Shown here in pieces: positions 11,669 through 22,385 of a stretch of 64,000 bases of DNA. A program made the position numbers and the translations under genes. The notes below the pieces were generated by a model, which did not search any database, was not told the origin of the DNA, and was given only the letters and a program-made list of their open reading frames with translations. Within the stretch, counting starts at the first letter, position 1. Each line of letters starts with the position of its first letter. Where the stretch lies: contig NC_050099.1 in assembly GCF_902167145.1 (NCBI RefSeq), forward strand, positions 13,840,434-13,904,433. The letters run 5' to 3'. This DNA is from Zea mays. Taxonomy: Eukaryota > Streptophyta > Magnoliopsida > Poales > Poaceae.

Positions 11669-12259
11669 TGTTGGGGGTATGCTTCGTAGCCGAAGATCCT
11701 AAAGAAAGAGAACACCTTCGAAGGATCCTCTCAGGAGCAAGCGCCGAAGCTACTACCTATAGAGCTTCGGCATAATGACAAATCTCAAGACGAAGAGCCG
11801 ATCCGACTTAAAGATGGATTGACTTAAAGACCCATGATGTTTTGTGTCATTATTGTAGTCGATTGTAAAGGACACAAATGTAATTTTACACAGGCTGCCC
11901 CTTTGCCTATAAATAGGTGAACAGTACCCCGACACTGTTCACGAAATCCTGTAATCGCTGTCACATTGTGCTGGAATTATTGCTTCCTGCCAAGACGAAG
12001 GTATAAATGTATCTAACTACTATGTTTTAATGTTTAAGTTCATATAATAAAATATGTGAATAATGTAATTCATATTCGATATGTCTTTCTATAATGTCTC
12101 ATGTTTTATATTTTATTTCATATTGTCTCTTAAGATTGATCACGAAGATATGACCTTCGTGATATTTTTGCTCATGGCCTTCGTCCGAAGCTCATTAAAT
12201 CCTTAGGGAGATAATGCTTCAGCGGACGAAGGGAATTAATATTTAACAAGTCCCCAACA
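11669..12259 (+). repeat. 5' LTR of Grande-like element (591 bp)
   Basis: It begins TGTTGGGGGTATGCTTCG and ends AAGTCCCCAACA. It lacks a ~41-bp segment near its 3' end (before AACAAGTCCCC) that the 3' LTR keeps, which explains the length difference. Confidence 0.92.
11908..11915 (+). promoter_or_regulatory. TATA box of 5' LTR
   Basis: TATAAATA follows a CAGGCTGCCCC stretch and precedes GGTGAACAGT, with an identical partner in the 3' LTR (20852-20859). Confidence 0.6.
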
Positions 12260-12271
12260 TTGGCGCCCACC
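12260..12271 (+). other. Primer binding site
   Basis: TTGGCGCCCACC lies immediately after the LTR end CCCCAACA. TGGCGCCCAC-type sites prime many plant gypsy elements; I did not assign the tRNA. Confidence 0.6.
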
Positions 12272-12303
12272 TCCGGTGAACTCACTTCCACTTTTTTGAG
12301 CTG

Positions 12304-15300
12304 ATGGCTTCGTTCAACAACCAAGCTGGAGCTGCTTCGGCTCTGAAGCTGGTACTCCCGATAACAGGCGGATCATGCTCAGAGCCAGCTAACAAGAAGC
12401 AGAAGAAGGAGGCACAGAGAAGGGTACAGCATGTCGGGGTGCAAGGACCCTTCATCAAGTCAAGATGGTCTCACATCCCAATTACCTTCTCTCAAGAGGA
12501 CCTTCAGCTCAAGGATTACCCTCACAATGATGCTATGGTTATTTCTTGTGTTATCAAAGGATTTCTGGTCCACAATGTTCTGGTTGACATAGGCAGTGCA
12601 GCGGATATTATATTTGCTAAGGCCTTCAGACAGATGCAAGAGCCCGAAGATAAGATCCATGATGTTACACATCCCCTTTATGGCTTCGGAGGAAGGCAAA
12701 TTGTAGCGCTCGGCAAGATCACGATGCCAGTGACCTTCGGATTTATCAATAATACAAGGACTGAACAAGTTGTGTTTGATATCGTTGACATGGAATACCC
12801 TTACAACGCAATCATTGGTCGTGGGACACTCAATGCTTTTGAAGCAATTCTTCACCCAACATATCTTCGTATGAAGATACCTTCGGATCAAGGGCCTATT
12901 GCTATTCATGGAAGTCAAGAAGCTGCCAGAAAGGCCGAAGGAAACTGGACAGATTCAAAAGCAATCCATAATATAGATGGAGCTGAAGCTTGTGAGCAAT
13001 ACAAATACAGAAGGGAGAAGGCTGCTTCGGCTGATCAGCCGAAGCCCATGCTTTTATGTGAAGATATAGCAGAGCAGAAGGTGTTGTTGGGGTCTCAATT
13101 GTCTGAGGAGCAGGAGAAAACCTTGACAAGGTTTTTGTTCAACAATAAAGATGTCTTCGCATGGTCGGCCAATGATCTCTGTGGTGTGAACAGGGATGTC
13201 ATTGAGCACTCGCTCAATGTTGATCCATCCTTCAGACCTAGGAAGCAGAGACTTCAGAAGATGTCTGATGACAAAGCCGAAGGTGCTCGGAACGAAGTGA
13301 AAAGACTTTTTACTGCTGGCATCATTAGAGAAGTAAAGTACCCAGAATGGTTAGCCAACACTATCATGGTGAAGAAGGCCAATGGTAAATGGAGAATGTG
13401 CATCGACTTTACTGATCTCAATAAGGCTTGTCTGAAGGATGAATTTCCATTACCAAGAATAGATTCTCTAGTAGACGCAGCAGCTTCGTCAGAGCTCATG
13501 AGTCTACTAGATTGTTATTCAGGCTACCATCAAATTTGGATGAAGAAAGAAGATGAGCCAAAAACCAGCTTCATAACCCCCAGTGGTACATATTGTTATC
13601 TTCGGATGCCTGAGGGGCTCAAGAACGTTGGAGGAAGCTTTAGCAGAATGACAGCGAAGGTCCTTCATTCTCAGATAGGCAGAAACGTGCTAACATATGT
13701 TGATGATATCATAGTAAAAAGCACGAAGCAAGAAAACCGCATTGCTGATCTGCAGGAGACATTCGCTAATTTTAGGCAAGCTGGTCTGAAGCTGAATCCA
13801 GAAAAATGTGTCTTCGGAGTAAAGAAGGGGAAATTCCTTGGTTGTTTGGTTTCAACAAAAGGGATTGAAGCTAATCCAAATAAAATCGAAGCTATCCTTC
13901 GGATGGAGCCGCCAAGCACAAAGAAAGGGGCTCAACGGCTAACAGGAAGACTGGCATCTTTGAATCGATTTATATCCAGATCAGCAGAGAGAAATTTACC
14001 ATTCTTTGAAGTACTGAAGTCAGCAGAAGTTTTTCAATGGGGATCAGCTCAGCAAAAAGCCTTCGAAGAGCTGAAGCAGTATCTGATAGATTTAACAACC
14101 CTAACTCCACCAGCGCCAGGGGCTCCTCTGCTGCTGTATGTGGCAGCTTCGCACTCTGCAGTAAGTGCGGCGCTTGTCCAGGAGAAGCTTGAAGGACAAT
14201 TGAAAACGCAGGCTCCAGTATACTTCGTCTCCGAAGTTCTCAGTTTATCAAAGAAAAACTATACAGAATTGGAGAAAGTGTTGTATGCCGTCTTAATGGC
14301 CTCCAGGAAGCTTCGACATTATTTTCAAGCATACCATATAATTGTTCCTTCATCACAGCCTTTGAAGGATATTATGAGAAACAGAGAAGCTACTGGAAGG
14401 ATTGGAAAGTGGGCTGCGGAACTCAACGAGTTCAGCATTGATTATGTGCATAGATCTTCGATTCAGTCCCAGGCGCTAGCAGACTTCATCGCTGACTGGA
14501 CGCCAGGGGCTCAGGAAGAAGAAGCAAGTAAAGGTGCCGAAGCTTGGACAGTGTTCTACGATGGCTCCTAGGGAACCTTCGGGGCAGGTGCAGCTGTCGT
14601 TTTAATTGCACCTTCCAAAGTCAAAACATGCTATGCAGTGAAACTTGATTTCAGCTGCACAAATAATATTGCAGAATACGAAGCTTTGCTTTTGGGGCTT
14701 CGGAAGTTGAAGGCAATGGGGATAAGAAGGGCGGTTCTCAAAACTGATTCCCAAGTTATTTTTGGTCATGTTGACAAAAGTTGCAAAGCAAGAGATCTGA
14801 AGCTTGAGAAATATTTGGATACAGTTCGAAGGCTTGAAGCTTCCTTCGAAGGGTTTTCTATCAAGAATATTCCACGAGGAGAAAATGAGCACGCTGATCT
14901 GCTAGCCAAGTCAGCGGCACAGAGGCTACCTTTACCTTCGGAAGTATTCTTTGAAACAATAAAAGCACCTTCGGTCGACCTTCTTGAAAGAGCAGTGCTC
15001 AATATATCTCCTGTTTATAGCGAAGATTGGAGAACTGAGATCATGTCTTTTCTCCAGGGCAATTTCCTTTCATATGACGAAGCTTATCATAAGAGAATAG
15101 CGGCAAGAGCCCGTCCATATGTAATAATAAAGGGGAGTTATACAAGCATGGAGTCTGTTCTCCATTACTCAAATGTTTATCCAGAGCTGAAGGTATAGAG
15201 CTGATGAAAGAAATACATGCAGGGCTGTGTGGATCTCACATCAGATCTAGGCCCTTGCTGGGTAAAGTTTTTTGTCAAGGATTTTATTGGCCGAAGGCAG

Positions 15301-16250
15301 CTTCGGATGCAGCAAAATTAGTCCAAAAATGCGAAGGTTGCCAAAAATGTGCAAGAGATCAGAGACAACCTTCGTCTCTAACTCAATTAATACAGCCCAC
15401 TTGGCCATTGCAAAGGTGGGGCCTTGATTTGCTAGGCCCACTTCCACCAGCACAAGGGAATTTAAGATATGTTGTGGTGGTAGTAGAATATTTTTCTAAG
15501 TTGATTGAGGCGAAGCCCTTAGCCACAATAACGTCGGTCACTGTTCAAAAGTTTTTCTGGCAAAATATTGTGTGTCGCTTCGGAGTGCCGAAGGCTATCA
15601 CCGTGGATAACGGAACACAGTTTGATGCTGAAGCTTTCAAAGAGTTTTGTGAACAAATTGGCACGAAGATCCATTTTGCATCGGTTCGGCATCCGGAGTC
15701 AAATGGACTTGTTGAAAGAGCTAATGGCATTATAATGACAGAAATAATGAAGTTAATCTTCAACTAGCCCAGGGAGAAGTGGCCAGACGAATTAATCAAA
15801 GTGGTGTGGAGCCACAACACAACAATGTCAAGGTCAACAGGTTTTACACCATTCAAATTGTTGTTTGGTGATGAAGCAATAACCCCAGAAGAAGCTAAAG
15901 CGGGATCAATAAGAACATTGGCTTCGGCAGAGGACGAAGCTGATTATTCTGTGGCAAAAGATGCTATAGAAGGGATCAGGCTTCAGGCTGTGGAGAATAT
16001 CAATAAATATCAAGCCGAAACAATAAAATGGTGTGACAGAAAAGTTCGGTTAAAAAATATTAAGCCAGGACACTTGGTACTTCGGAGAGTTGCCAACCCA
16101 GATACAGTAGGCAAGCTACAGTTGAAGTGGGAAGGACCTTTTCTGGTAGTATCTTCGTCAAGACCCGGTTCCTACAGGTTGAAGGATATGGACGACAACG
16201 ACATTCCTAGATCTTGGAATGCAGATGAGCTTCGGCGGTATTATGTGTAG
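12304..16250 (+). pseudogene. pol of Grande-like element, broken (protease, RT, two RNase H, integrase)
   Basis: ATG 12304 starts a frame that goes almost directly into protease, so gag is deleted. Protease (near 12570) has VDIGSA where DTGS or DSGS is usual. RT follows, with CIDFTDLNKA (13399), FPLPRIDSL and YVDD (near 13700), then RNase H. TAG at 14569-14571 interrupts the start of the second RNase H (FYDGS, then GTFGAGAA). A frameshift near 15190 precedes the integrase zinc finger (HAGLCGSH, CEGCQKC) and the DDE core (LDLLGP; TVDNGTQF; HPESNGLVERANG). Another TAG is at 15765-15767, and the frame ends at 16250 without a chromodomain. Both TAGs fit C-to-T change at CAG, the first on the opposite strand. 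Confidence 0.9.
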
Positions 16251-16436
16251 ATTGATGTAATCTTTTTTATTCTTTCCTATGGCACCCTTTTCCTTTCCAA
16301 AGGGGGAGAAAGGTTTTTAATGGGGCCATAGCATGTAATTTCTCTTTTTCTTATATCAGCTCTACAAGAGCAATATCCCCCAAAGATGTAAATGTAAAAA
16401 CCGAGCATGCACCATCGAGTGCAAAGAGAAAAGGAA

Positions 16437-16770
16437 AAACAGGGAGAAGCTCGAAAGACGTCCCTAAGGGGATGCAGAGCACAACGAAGCTACAAAAAGA
16501 CGTTCCTAAGGGAGCGCAGCGTAAGTTTTCTGCTCAAAAGTCGTTCCTACGGGAATGCAGAGCTTACAACAAAAAGTCAACGCTGATTCCGCCGAAGTAT
16601 AAGGCGAAGCGTGAAAAGTCAACGCGATACCGCCGAAAGTAAAAGGCGAAGAAGTTCAAAAGACGTTCTTAAGGGAATGCAGAACTTACAGCGAAAAGTC
16701 AGCGCTGATACACCGAAAAATAAGCGGTGAAGCCGAAAAATAAACGGCAAAGATTTGTTATTCCTAAGGG
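16437..16770 (+). repeat. Tandem repeats in the 3' region, two alternating unit types
   Basis: Units of ~36-43 bp start with AAAAAG(T/A)C. One type continues CGTTCCTAAGGGAATGCAGAGC, the other TCAACGCTGAT followed by a short hairpin (CGCC, A-rich loop, GGCG). Such arrays are common in the 3' region of Tat-lineage elements. Confidence 0.7.
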
Positions 16771-17201
16771 AATAAGAGTTTTGATTGTGGTTTCGTTTGT
16801 GTCTTCGAACACTCATTTGCATGATACATTACATCATACATTTGCATTCGTAAACATTCACTTAGACATACATAGGATCATCATCATCATCATAACATAC
16901 ACACTTGCTTCGGCTTTAAAAGATAAGGCTTCGGAAAAAAGGGAAAAGAGGCAATTTTATGCTTCGCTGTGTACGCAAAGAAGGGAAGGTGTTTTTCGCC
17001 TTCGGCTCAAAAATATTAATTTCGTCCACACCAAAGCACTTTATATATTGACAGAAAGGTAAGATTATATTACAAGGTATAGATAAAGTCCACGAAGTGA
17101 AATTTAATTACATCATACTTTATACAAGTTATCACAGGAGTTTTTTGAGCTATTTCTACAGACTACTCGAGCTTCGTCAGCATTCATGGAGCTTCGTCTT
17201 T

Positions 17202-20200
17202 TTACTCCGTAGCTTCAGCTTCGGCTTCGTCATCCTGTATGTAAGTATTATAAGCTAAATTCAAAATTCAAAGGAAAAGGTAAGCATAAGGTATGATTTT
17301 GTTACCGGCTTAAGGTGGCTTCGAGCTTCGTCACCAGCTTTGCTTCGTCCACCCTTTGTCCATACTAATTTTATAAATCTATTCGCAATACTTCGGGCAA
17401 GGTTGGGAATGTTATCTAAGTCTGCTGGTGACAAGCTGAAGTTGGGTCTATTGATAACCTTTCCGTGTTCACAGCCAGACTTCAGAAAGGCAACAGCTGT
17501 GCCCCGAGAAGCTACCAGGGCACAGAAGTCACCATGCCCAGCTATAACTTCGTCAAGATCATTAATTTCACCTTCAATATGCTCGAAGGCACCAGGCAGG
17601 TCTTCAGCCGAAGGAGTAAACTTCTCGCTGCTGGCTCCAACAAAATAGAACACCTGCTTCAGCCGTTGAACGCATCGATTGCTGAACTCCAGACATTTAT
17701 TCTGAAGGCTTGTCAAAGATTCTTTCAGCTCTGAACTTTTTTGGACTTCGGCCTCAAGTTTTGCATCAAGCTTCAGCTTTTCTTGTTCGAAGTTTTCTGA
17801 TTAAGAAAGAAGCTTCGAATTTAATTCTGTTATTTTAGCTTCAGCATCCGCTAATAAGCCTTCGGTTGTTTGAAGCTCGAAGTCTTTCTTTTCGATAACA
17901 ACTGATTGCTCTTTTATCTTGTTCCCTAAGTTCTCAATTATAACTTTGAGCTTTTTATCCTCTAAGTCCTGCTGCATTTTTAAAGCCTTGCTCAACAGCA
18001 TACTCTGCGGACAAATAACCTTCGTTAGAAAACATTTATGTTATTACAAATAATAAAAGTTAGACAAAAGTTGTTTACCTTAAAATTGGAATAAAATAAA
18101 CTACCGACAATGTGTTGTCGTCGGTAGCGGCTGATATCTGTTTCGAGCTTCGGGAAACCGATACTCTTTGATAGAGTACCGATAACCTTCGCGACAGTCT
18201 GATCTCGTACGCAGCCCAACCTTTCATCATCAATGCCACCGAAGAGAAGCGCTCCCGGCCGGTACCCGCAAGATATAGCATATTCTTTTAGTTCTTCTTT
18301 TTTAGCTTTTGTCAGCTCTTGGCCAACTAACTTTTGAAAGTTAAATGCTTTAAATGCTTCATCTTCCGAAGTATCTTCGGTCATTTTTTCCTTCTCGAGG
18401 TTTGCGGTCGTAGTCTCTTCGGTGGCTGCGGCAGCCTCTTCTACGGCAGCTTCTTCCGCGGCCATGTTTAGTAGTATTTTGTCTATATCAGCAACCATGC
18501 TTTCTAAATTAATATCTTCGGATTTGGCATCTTCGGCTCTGGCCTCTTCTGCGACAGCCTCCGAAGGTACAGCGTCAGTAGCTTTCATGCTTTCAATAGC
18601 CGGCATCTTCGGAGCTGAAGCTCCTGGTGGTGTTGCTTCAATGACTTCTGTCACAGTAACGATTCTTTGCCTCTTTGGCCTAGGTGCCTTCGTTTTTGCG
18701 GGCTCCTTTTCCTTCTGAAAAAGCTTCGTCAGATGTAGTCCCAGTGGACTTAGTTTGACAGGCAAAGTTTCAGTCATTACCTTTAAGATTTCCTCTACTT
18801 CGGTAGCAGAGGATGTCGTAGAAGTCCTTTCTTTTTCATCAATTGATTTTTGCTTCGGAGTCAAAGTCGTTCTTTTCTTCGGAGCAACTATTTTCGCCTC
18901 AGACTCTTGTTTTTTCTTCTTCGGTTGATCTTCATCGTCCTTATTCAGAGCACTAGCTACTCTCTTCCTTTTTTGGCCTTCGACACCCTTGTCCAGCCGC
19001 TCATAGTCAGGATATTCAAAACCTATAGCATCCATCACTCAGTTTAGCCTTCGTTTCGGACGGGTGCCGAAGGCCGCAGTCATCAATTGGTCTTCTTTTT
19101 TAGAATAATTTCCAAGTATTTCGTTGCACATTACTTCGATTGTATCCAGCCATTCTTGGCAAGGCACTTTGAAGTGCCTCTTGAATTTGTAATGGTAGGG
19201 CAGCCAGATAAGTTCTCCTTCCTTCTTTTTTCCTTCAAGCTTCGGCATGGCCCACTCTTTCATAGTTGGAAACACTTTGAAAGCCAAAAATTCCTGCACT
19301 AAGTCCCTAGTGTCGATGTGCTCTGCGATAACCCTAAATTCAGCCAACGCAATTTGGGTTGGACCCTCTAGTGTCATATTGCACGAGGGTCTGGTCTCTC
19401 TGAAGATCAACTCTAACGGACTCTGAACCAGCTTCTCCTTATCATCGTTAACTTTGACGTAGAACCATTCAGATTTCCAGCCAGCTGGCCACTTGCTTCG
19501 GTAACTGATCACTGGAAACTTTGTAGTCTTGTGGTAGGCAAAATTGTAGCAGCCGAAGTTTTCATGTAACCCATCTCCTCTAGCCTTGGTCTAATAATGT
19601 AGCTCGTGCACTCGGCAGAAACCTTCGGTAAATGGTTCCACCCCTTGGCTTCGGAGAGCCCAAATGTAAACGCTAAGCCTAACGATAGCGTTAGGAGTTA
19701 GCTGATGAAGGTGGATCCCAAACTTCTTCAGCACATCTGCAATCATCTTATTCAAAGGGAATCTCAAACCAGCTTTAAAGAAACTTTTAAAAACTACTAC
19801 TTCATCTTTTCCTGGCTTCGGAATAGTTTCTTCCCCACCAAAGCGAACTAGCTCTTTCTTTTCTTCATTAAAATAACCCAGTTTCAACATCTTAGGTAGG
19901 TCACCTTCGGAGATGGTGGATTTTCCAAAATCCAGATGGCTGAGTTTGCTTAGCACCGCGCTGCTATAATCATCTTCAGACTCGGTCTCCTCAACATCAG
20001 CGGCCGGGACGTCCTCCGATGTTACCAGCCCAGACCGCTTCATTGCTTCGGAAATCGGAACAGTCTCAGTAGCTTCGGTCTCATCTCCCTCACGATCAAC
20101 CCTAGCAGTGGAGCGAACTCTGGCCATTTGATTATGACTTTCTTGAAATTTTTGTTGTTGACTTTTTTGATTTTCCCGAAGCTCTTCCTCTTGTGACGAA

Positions 20201-20232
20201 GCAAAATCAAAAGCGAACTTTCGTCTGAGCAC
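17202..20232 (-). pseudogene. Antisense gene of Grande-like element (putative gypsy-type protein family), three exons, three stops
   Basis: On the minus strand one frame runs 20232-18079, 18004-17306 and 17234-17202. The two introns are 74 and 71 nt (GTAAAC...CAG and GTAACA...CAG), both phase 0, ending at TAA 17202-17204. The likely start is ATG 20127 (MARVRSTARV); the frame is open further up without an obvious ATG. In-frame stops are TAG at 19588, TGA at 19039 and TAA at 17801, consistent with Gln, Arg and Gln codons before C-to-T change. The N-terminal half (KAGLRFPLNKMIADVLKKFG...YIWALRSQGVEPF) matches a plant family I recall as 'putative gypsy type transposon' (Transposase_28). A Lys/Ala/Glu-rich middle, a coiled coil and a conserved-looking C-terminal segment follow. 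Role unknown; it has no transposase motif I can see. Confidence 0.75.
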
Positions 20233-20602
20233 GATGATTAAGCTTCGGCTATGACTAAAATTTTGGCAGCCAAACAGTGCAATAGCAATGAATGTTGTGG
20301 TAACTTCACACCTACCCGTCTGTTTATATAGTGTCGCAGGTGGGAAGGTGAATCGTCAAGGTCTCCCGTACCGAACAAATAGTCACCCGCACTCGCTGAA
20401 CGGTGGGCCACAGGGTCCGAGAAGGTGAATCGCTGGGGGGCGCGTAACTGCTGCAAGATGGGGCCACCGCGCGTGCGCCGGTTATTTTAATCGTTTCTCG
20501 CCAACGAGCTCAGGGAAGGTATTTTTCGGATCTTTGGCGTCCCGAAGCCTAGAAGATTTTTTTCACGGACCAAGCTCGTTATGAAAAATGATCTAGCACC
20601 GC

Positions 20603-20613
20603 GAAGGGGCTAC
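20603..20613 (+). other. Polypurine tract region before 3' LTR
   Basis: GAAGGGGCTAC directly precedes the LTR start TGTTGGGG, the usual place for plus-strand priming. Confidence 0.5.
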
Positions 20614-21245
20614 TGTTGGGGGTATGCTTCATAGCCGAAGATCCTAAAGAAAGAGAACACCTTCGAAGGATCCTCTCAGGAGCAAGCGCCGAAGCTACTA
20701 CCTATAGAGCTTCGGCATAATGACAAATCTCAAGACGAAGAGTCGAACCGACTTAAAGATGGATTGACTTAAAGACCCATGATGTTTTGTGTCATTATTG
20801 TAGTCGATTGTAAAGGACACAAATATAATTTTACACAGGCTGCCCTTTGCCTATAAATAGGTGAACAGTACCCCGACACTGTTCACGAAATCCTGTAATC
20901 GTTGTCACATTGTGCTGGAATTATTGCTTCCTGCCAAGACGAAGGTATAAATGTATCTAACTACTATATTTTAATATTTAAGTTCATATAATAAAATATG
21001 TGAATAATGTAATTCATATTCGATATGTATTTCTATAATGTCTCATGTTTTATATTTTATTTCATATTGTCTCTTAAGATTGATCGCGAAGATATGACCT
21101 TCGTGATATTTTTGCTCATGGCCTTCGTTCGAAGCTCATTAAATCCTTCGGGAGATAATGCTTCAGCGGACGAAGGGCATTAATATTTAATATTTTTATG
21201 TTGCATTGTTCTTAATTCATAGCATTTGAGAACAAGTCCCCAACA
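20614..21245 (+). repeat. 3' LTR of Grande-like element (632 bp)
   Basis: It starts TGTTGGGGGTATGCTTCATAG and ends AAGTCCCCAACA, followed by the ATCAC duplication. TATAAATA is at 20852-20859. It keeps the ~41-bp segment missing from the 5' LTR. Confidence 0.92.
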
Positions 21246-21971
21246 ATCACAAACATCTTTGTCTCACCTTTTGAAGCAAACACAAATCGAGCCTGTGACT
21301 TGTGCCATTTCACCATATACGAGTTCAAATTATGGCTTCATGTCACCTTAGTGATGCATCAACATGTTGTAACTCTTTATAGCTGATTAGTTCATCGACT
21401 TAGTGCAAGTACTCTCTTCTTCACCTTAGCCATGGTACCTCGGTCTACAAGTCGTCGCTTGGCCTTCACCTTCGCTTAGTTCCTCGAAGCCCTTTCCTTG
21501 TTATCTTCACCCTATCAAGCCATTCTTGAGTCACATCCTATTGAGCATCCATTGAGAGAATCATTTCTTCAATATTGTGAACCTTGCTTGAATGTCATCT
21601 AGATATAACTACCAAGATCAATCAAGCTCTAAGCTCTAGTTTGATTCTCATATATTCATATATGGACTAATAGTAATATGGTCAAGCCAATTCACGATTC
21701 CTCATATCTTATTATGATCATATTTATGCATAGTGATTTCTCAGGACTTGTCCATATATTCAAACCGATATAGAGACCATATTATATCCATTTGCATTGT
21801 CTCACTGGTTATTTGACCTTGTGTTGAACTTTGTTCACTGATCATTATACACTATTCAAGTATGTTCATCATACTGAATTTCCTGTTCAACACTTAGCAA
21901 ACTTGTTAGACCTTTAAATGTGTTGTTATCCAAATCACCAAAACTCACAAAAGGGATGAATGCACTTTCAA

Positions 21972-22385
21972 TTAGTGTGCTGTGTCGCGCGCTTCGCCGT
22001 GTGACGGTTCACATTAATTTCAGATTATTTAATGTGTTGCGTCGCGCGTTTCGTTGTGCAACGTTTTGTTTTAAATTCAGTTTAAGTGGCATATGTTGTC
22101 GTGTGCTTTGTTGCGCGACGCTTTACGTTATTCTCATATTTAATTCAAGTGTTTCGTTGTGCGCTCCGTCGCACGATGATTCGCTTAATTTTAGATTATC
22201 TTAATTGTTGTGTCGCGCGCTTCATCGCGCGACGATTCATTTTAATTTCAGCTTAACTTGTGTGTGCTGTCGCACGCCTCGTCGTGTGGCAACTCGTACC
22301 AATTTTCAGTTAGTTCGTGTGTGCCGTCGTGCGTTTCGCCGTGTGACAATCCTTTAAATTTACCTTGAATTGTTTATAATAATTA
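21972..22385. repeat. Tandem array of ~55-60 bp units with a self-complementary core
   Basis: Seven diverged units each hold a core like GTCGCGCGCTTCATCGCGCGAC, an 8-bp stem with a 6-base loop, plus AT-rich spacer ending near TTAATT or TCAGTTTA. With the left unit at 10202-10283 there are eight. Many changes in one arm are paired by a change or a G:T wobble in the other. Confidence 0.75.

Larger units (their letters stand above)
11669..21245 (+). mobile_element. Grande-like Ty3/gypsy retrotransposon (Tat lineage), gag deleted
   Basis: The two LTRs are flanked by a perfect 5-bp duplication ATCAC (11664-11668 and 21246-21250). The order is LTR, primer site, protease-RT-RNase H-second RNase H-integrase, a 3' region with tandem hairpin repeats, an antisense gene, and LTR. 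A second RNase H after the first, no chromodomain, and a long 3' region with an antisense ORF are features of the Tat lineage. Grande of Zea is known for LTRs of ~0.6 kb and an antisense gene in the 3' region. Gag is absent, so the copy depends on helpers even apart from its stops. By eye the LTRs differ at about a dozen bases plus one 41-bp indel. Confidence 0.88.
10284..21971. mobile_element. Unclassified dispersed element, split by the Grande-like insertion
   Basis: The left end is GTGAAAGTTGCCTAGAGGGG; the right end, read inward, is TTGAAAGTGCATTCATCCC. The first ~10 bases are imperfect inverted repeats. TTA flanks both sides (10281-10283 and 21972-21974), and the tandem array outside continues cleanly across the junction, which supports both boundaries. 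Apart from the nested retrotransposon it is ~2.1 kb (10284-11668 and 21246-21971) and holds a GGTTGAACCGG-rich repeat but no convincing gene. The class is uncertain. Confidence 0.55.

Noticed and set aside
17340..17734. Plus-strand frames inside the Grande 3' region
   Set aside because: They are antisense to the better-supported spliced minus-strand gene.
10284..21971. Reading the TTA-flanked element as a CACTA transposon because CACTA appears in the right-hand reverse complement
   Set aside because: That CACTA overlaps the flanking TTA and outer array, and the left end has no matching CACTA.
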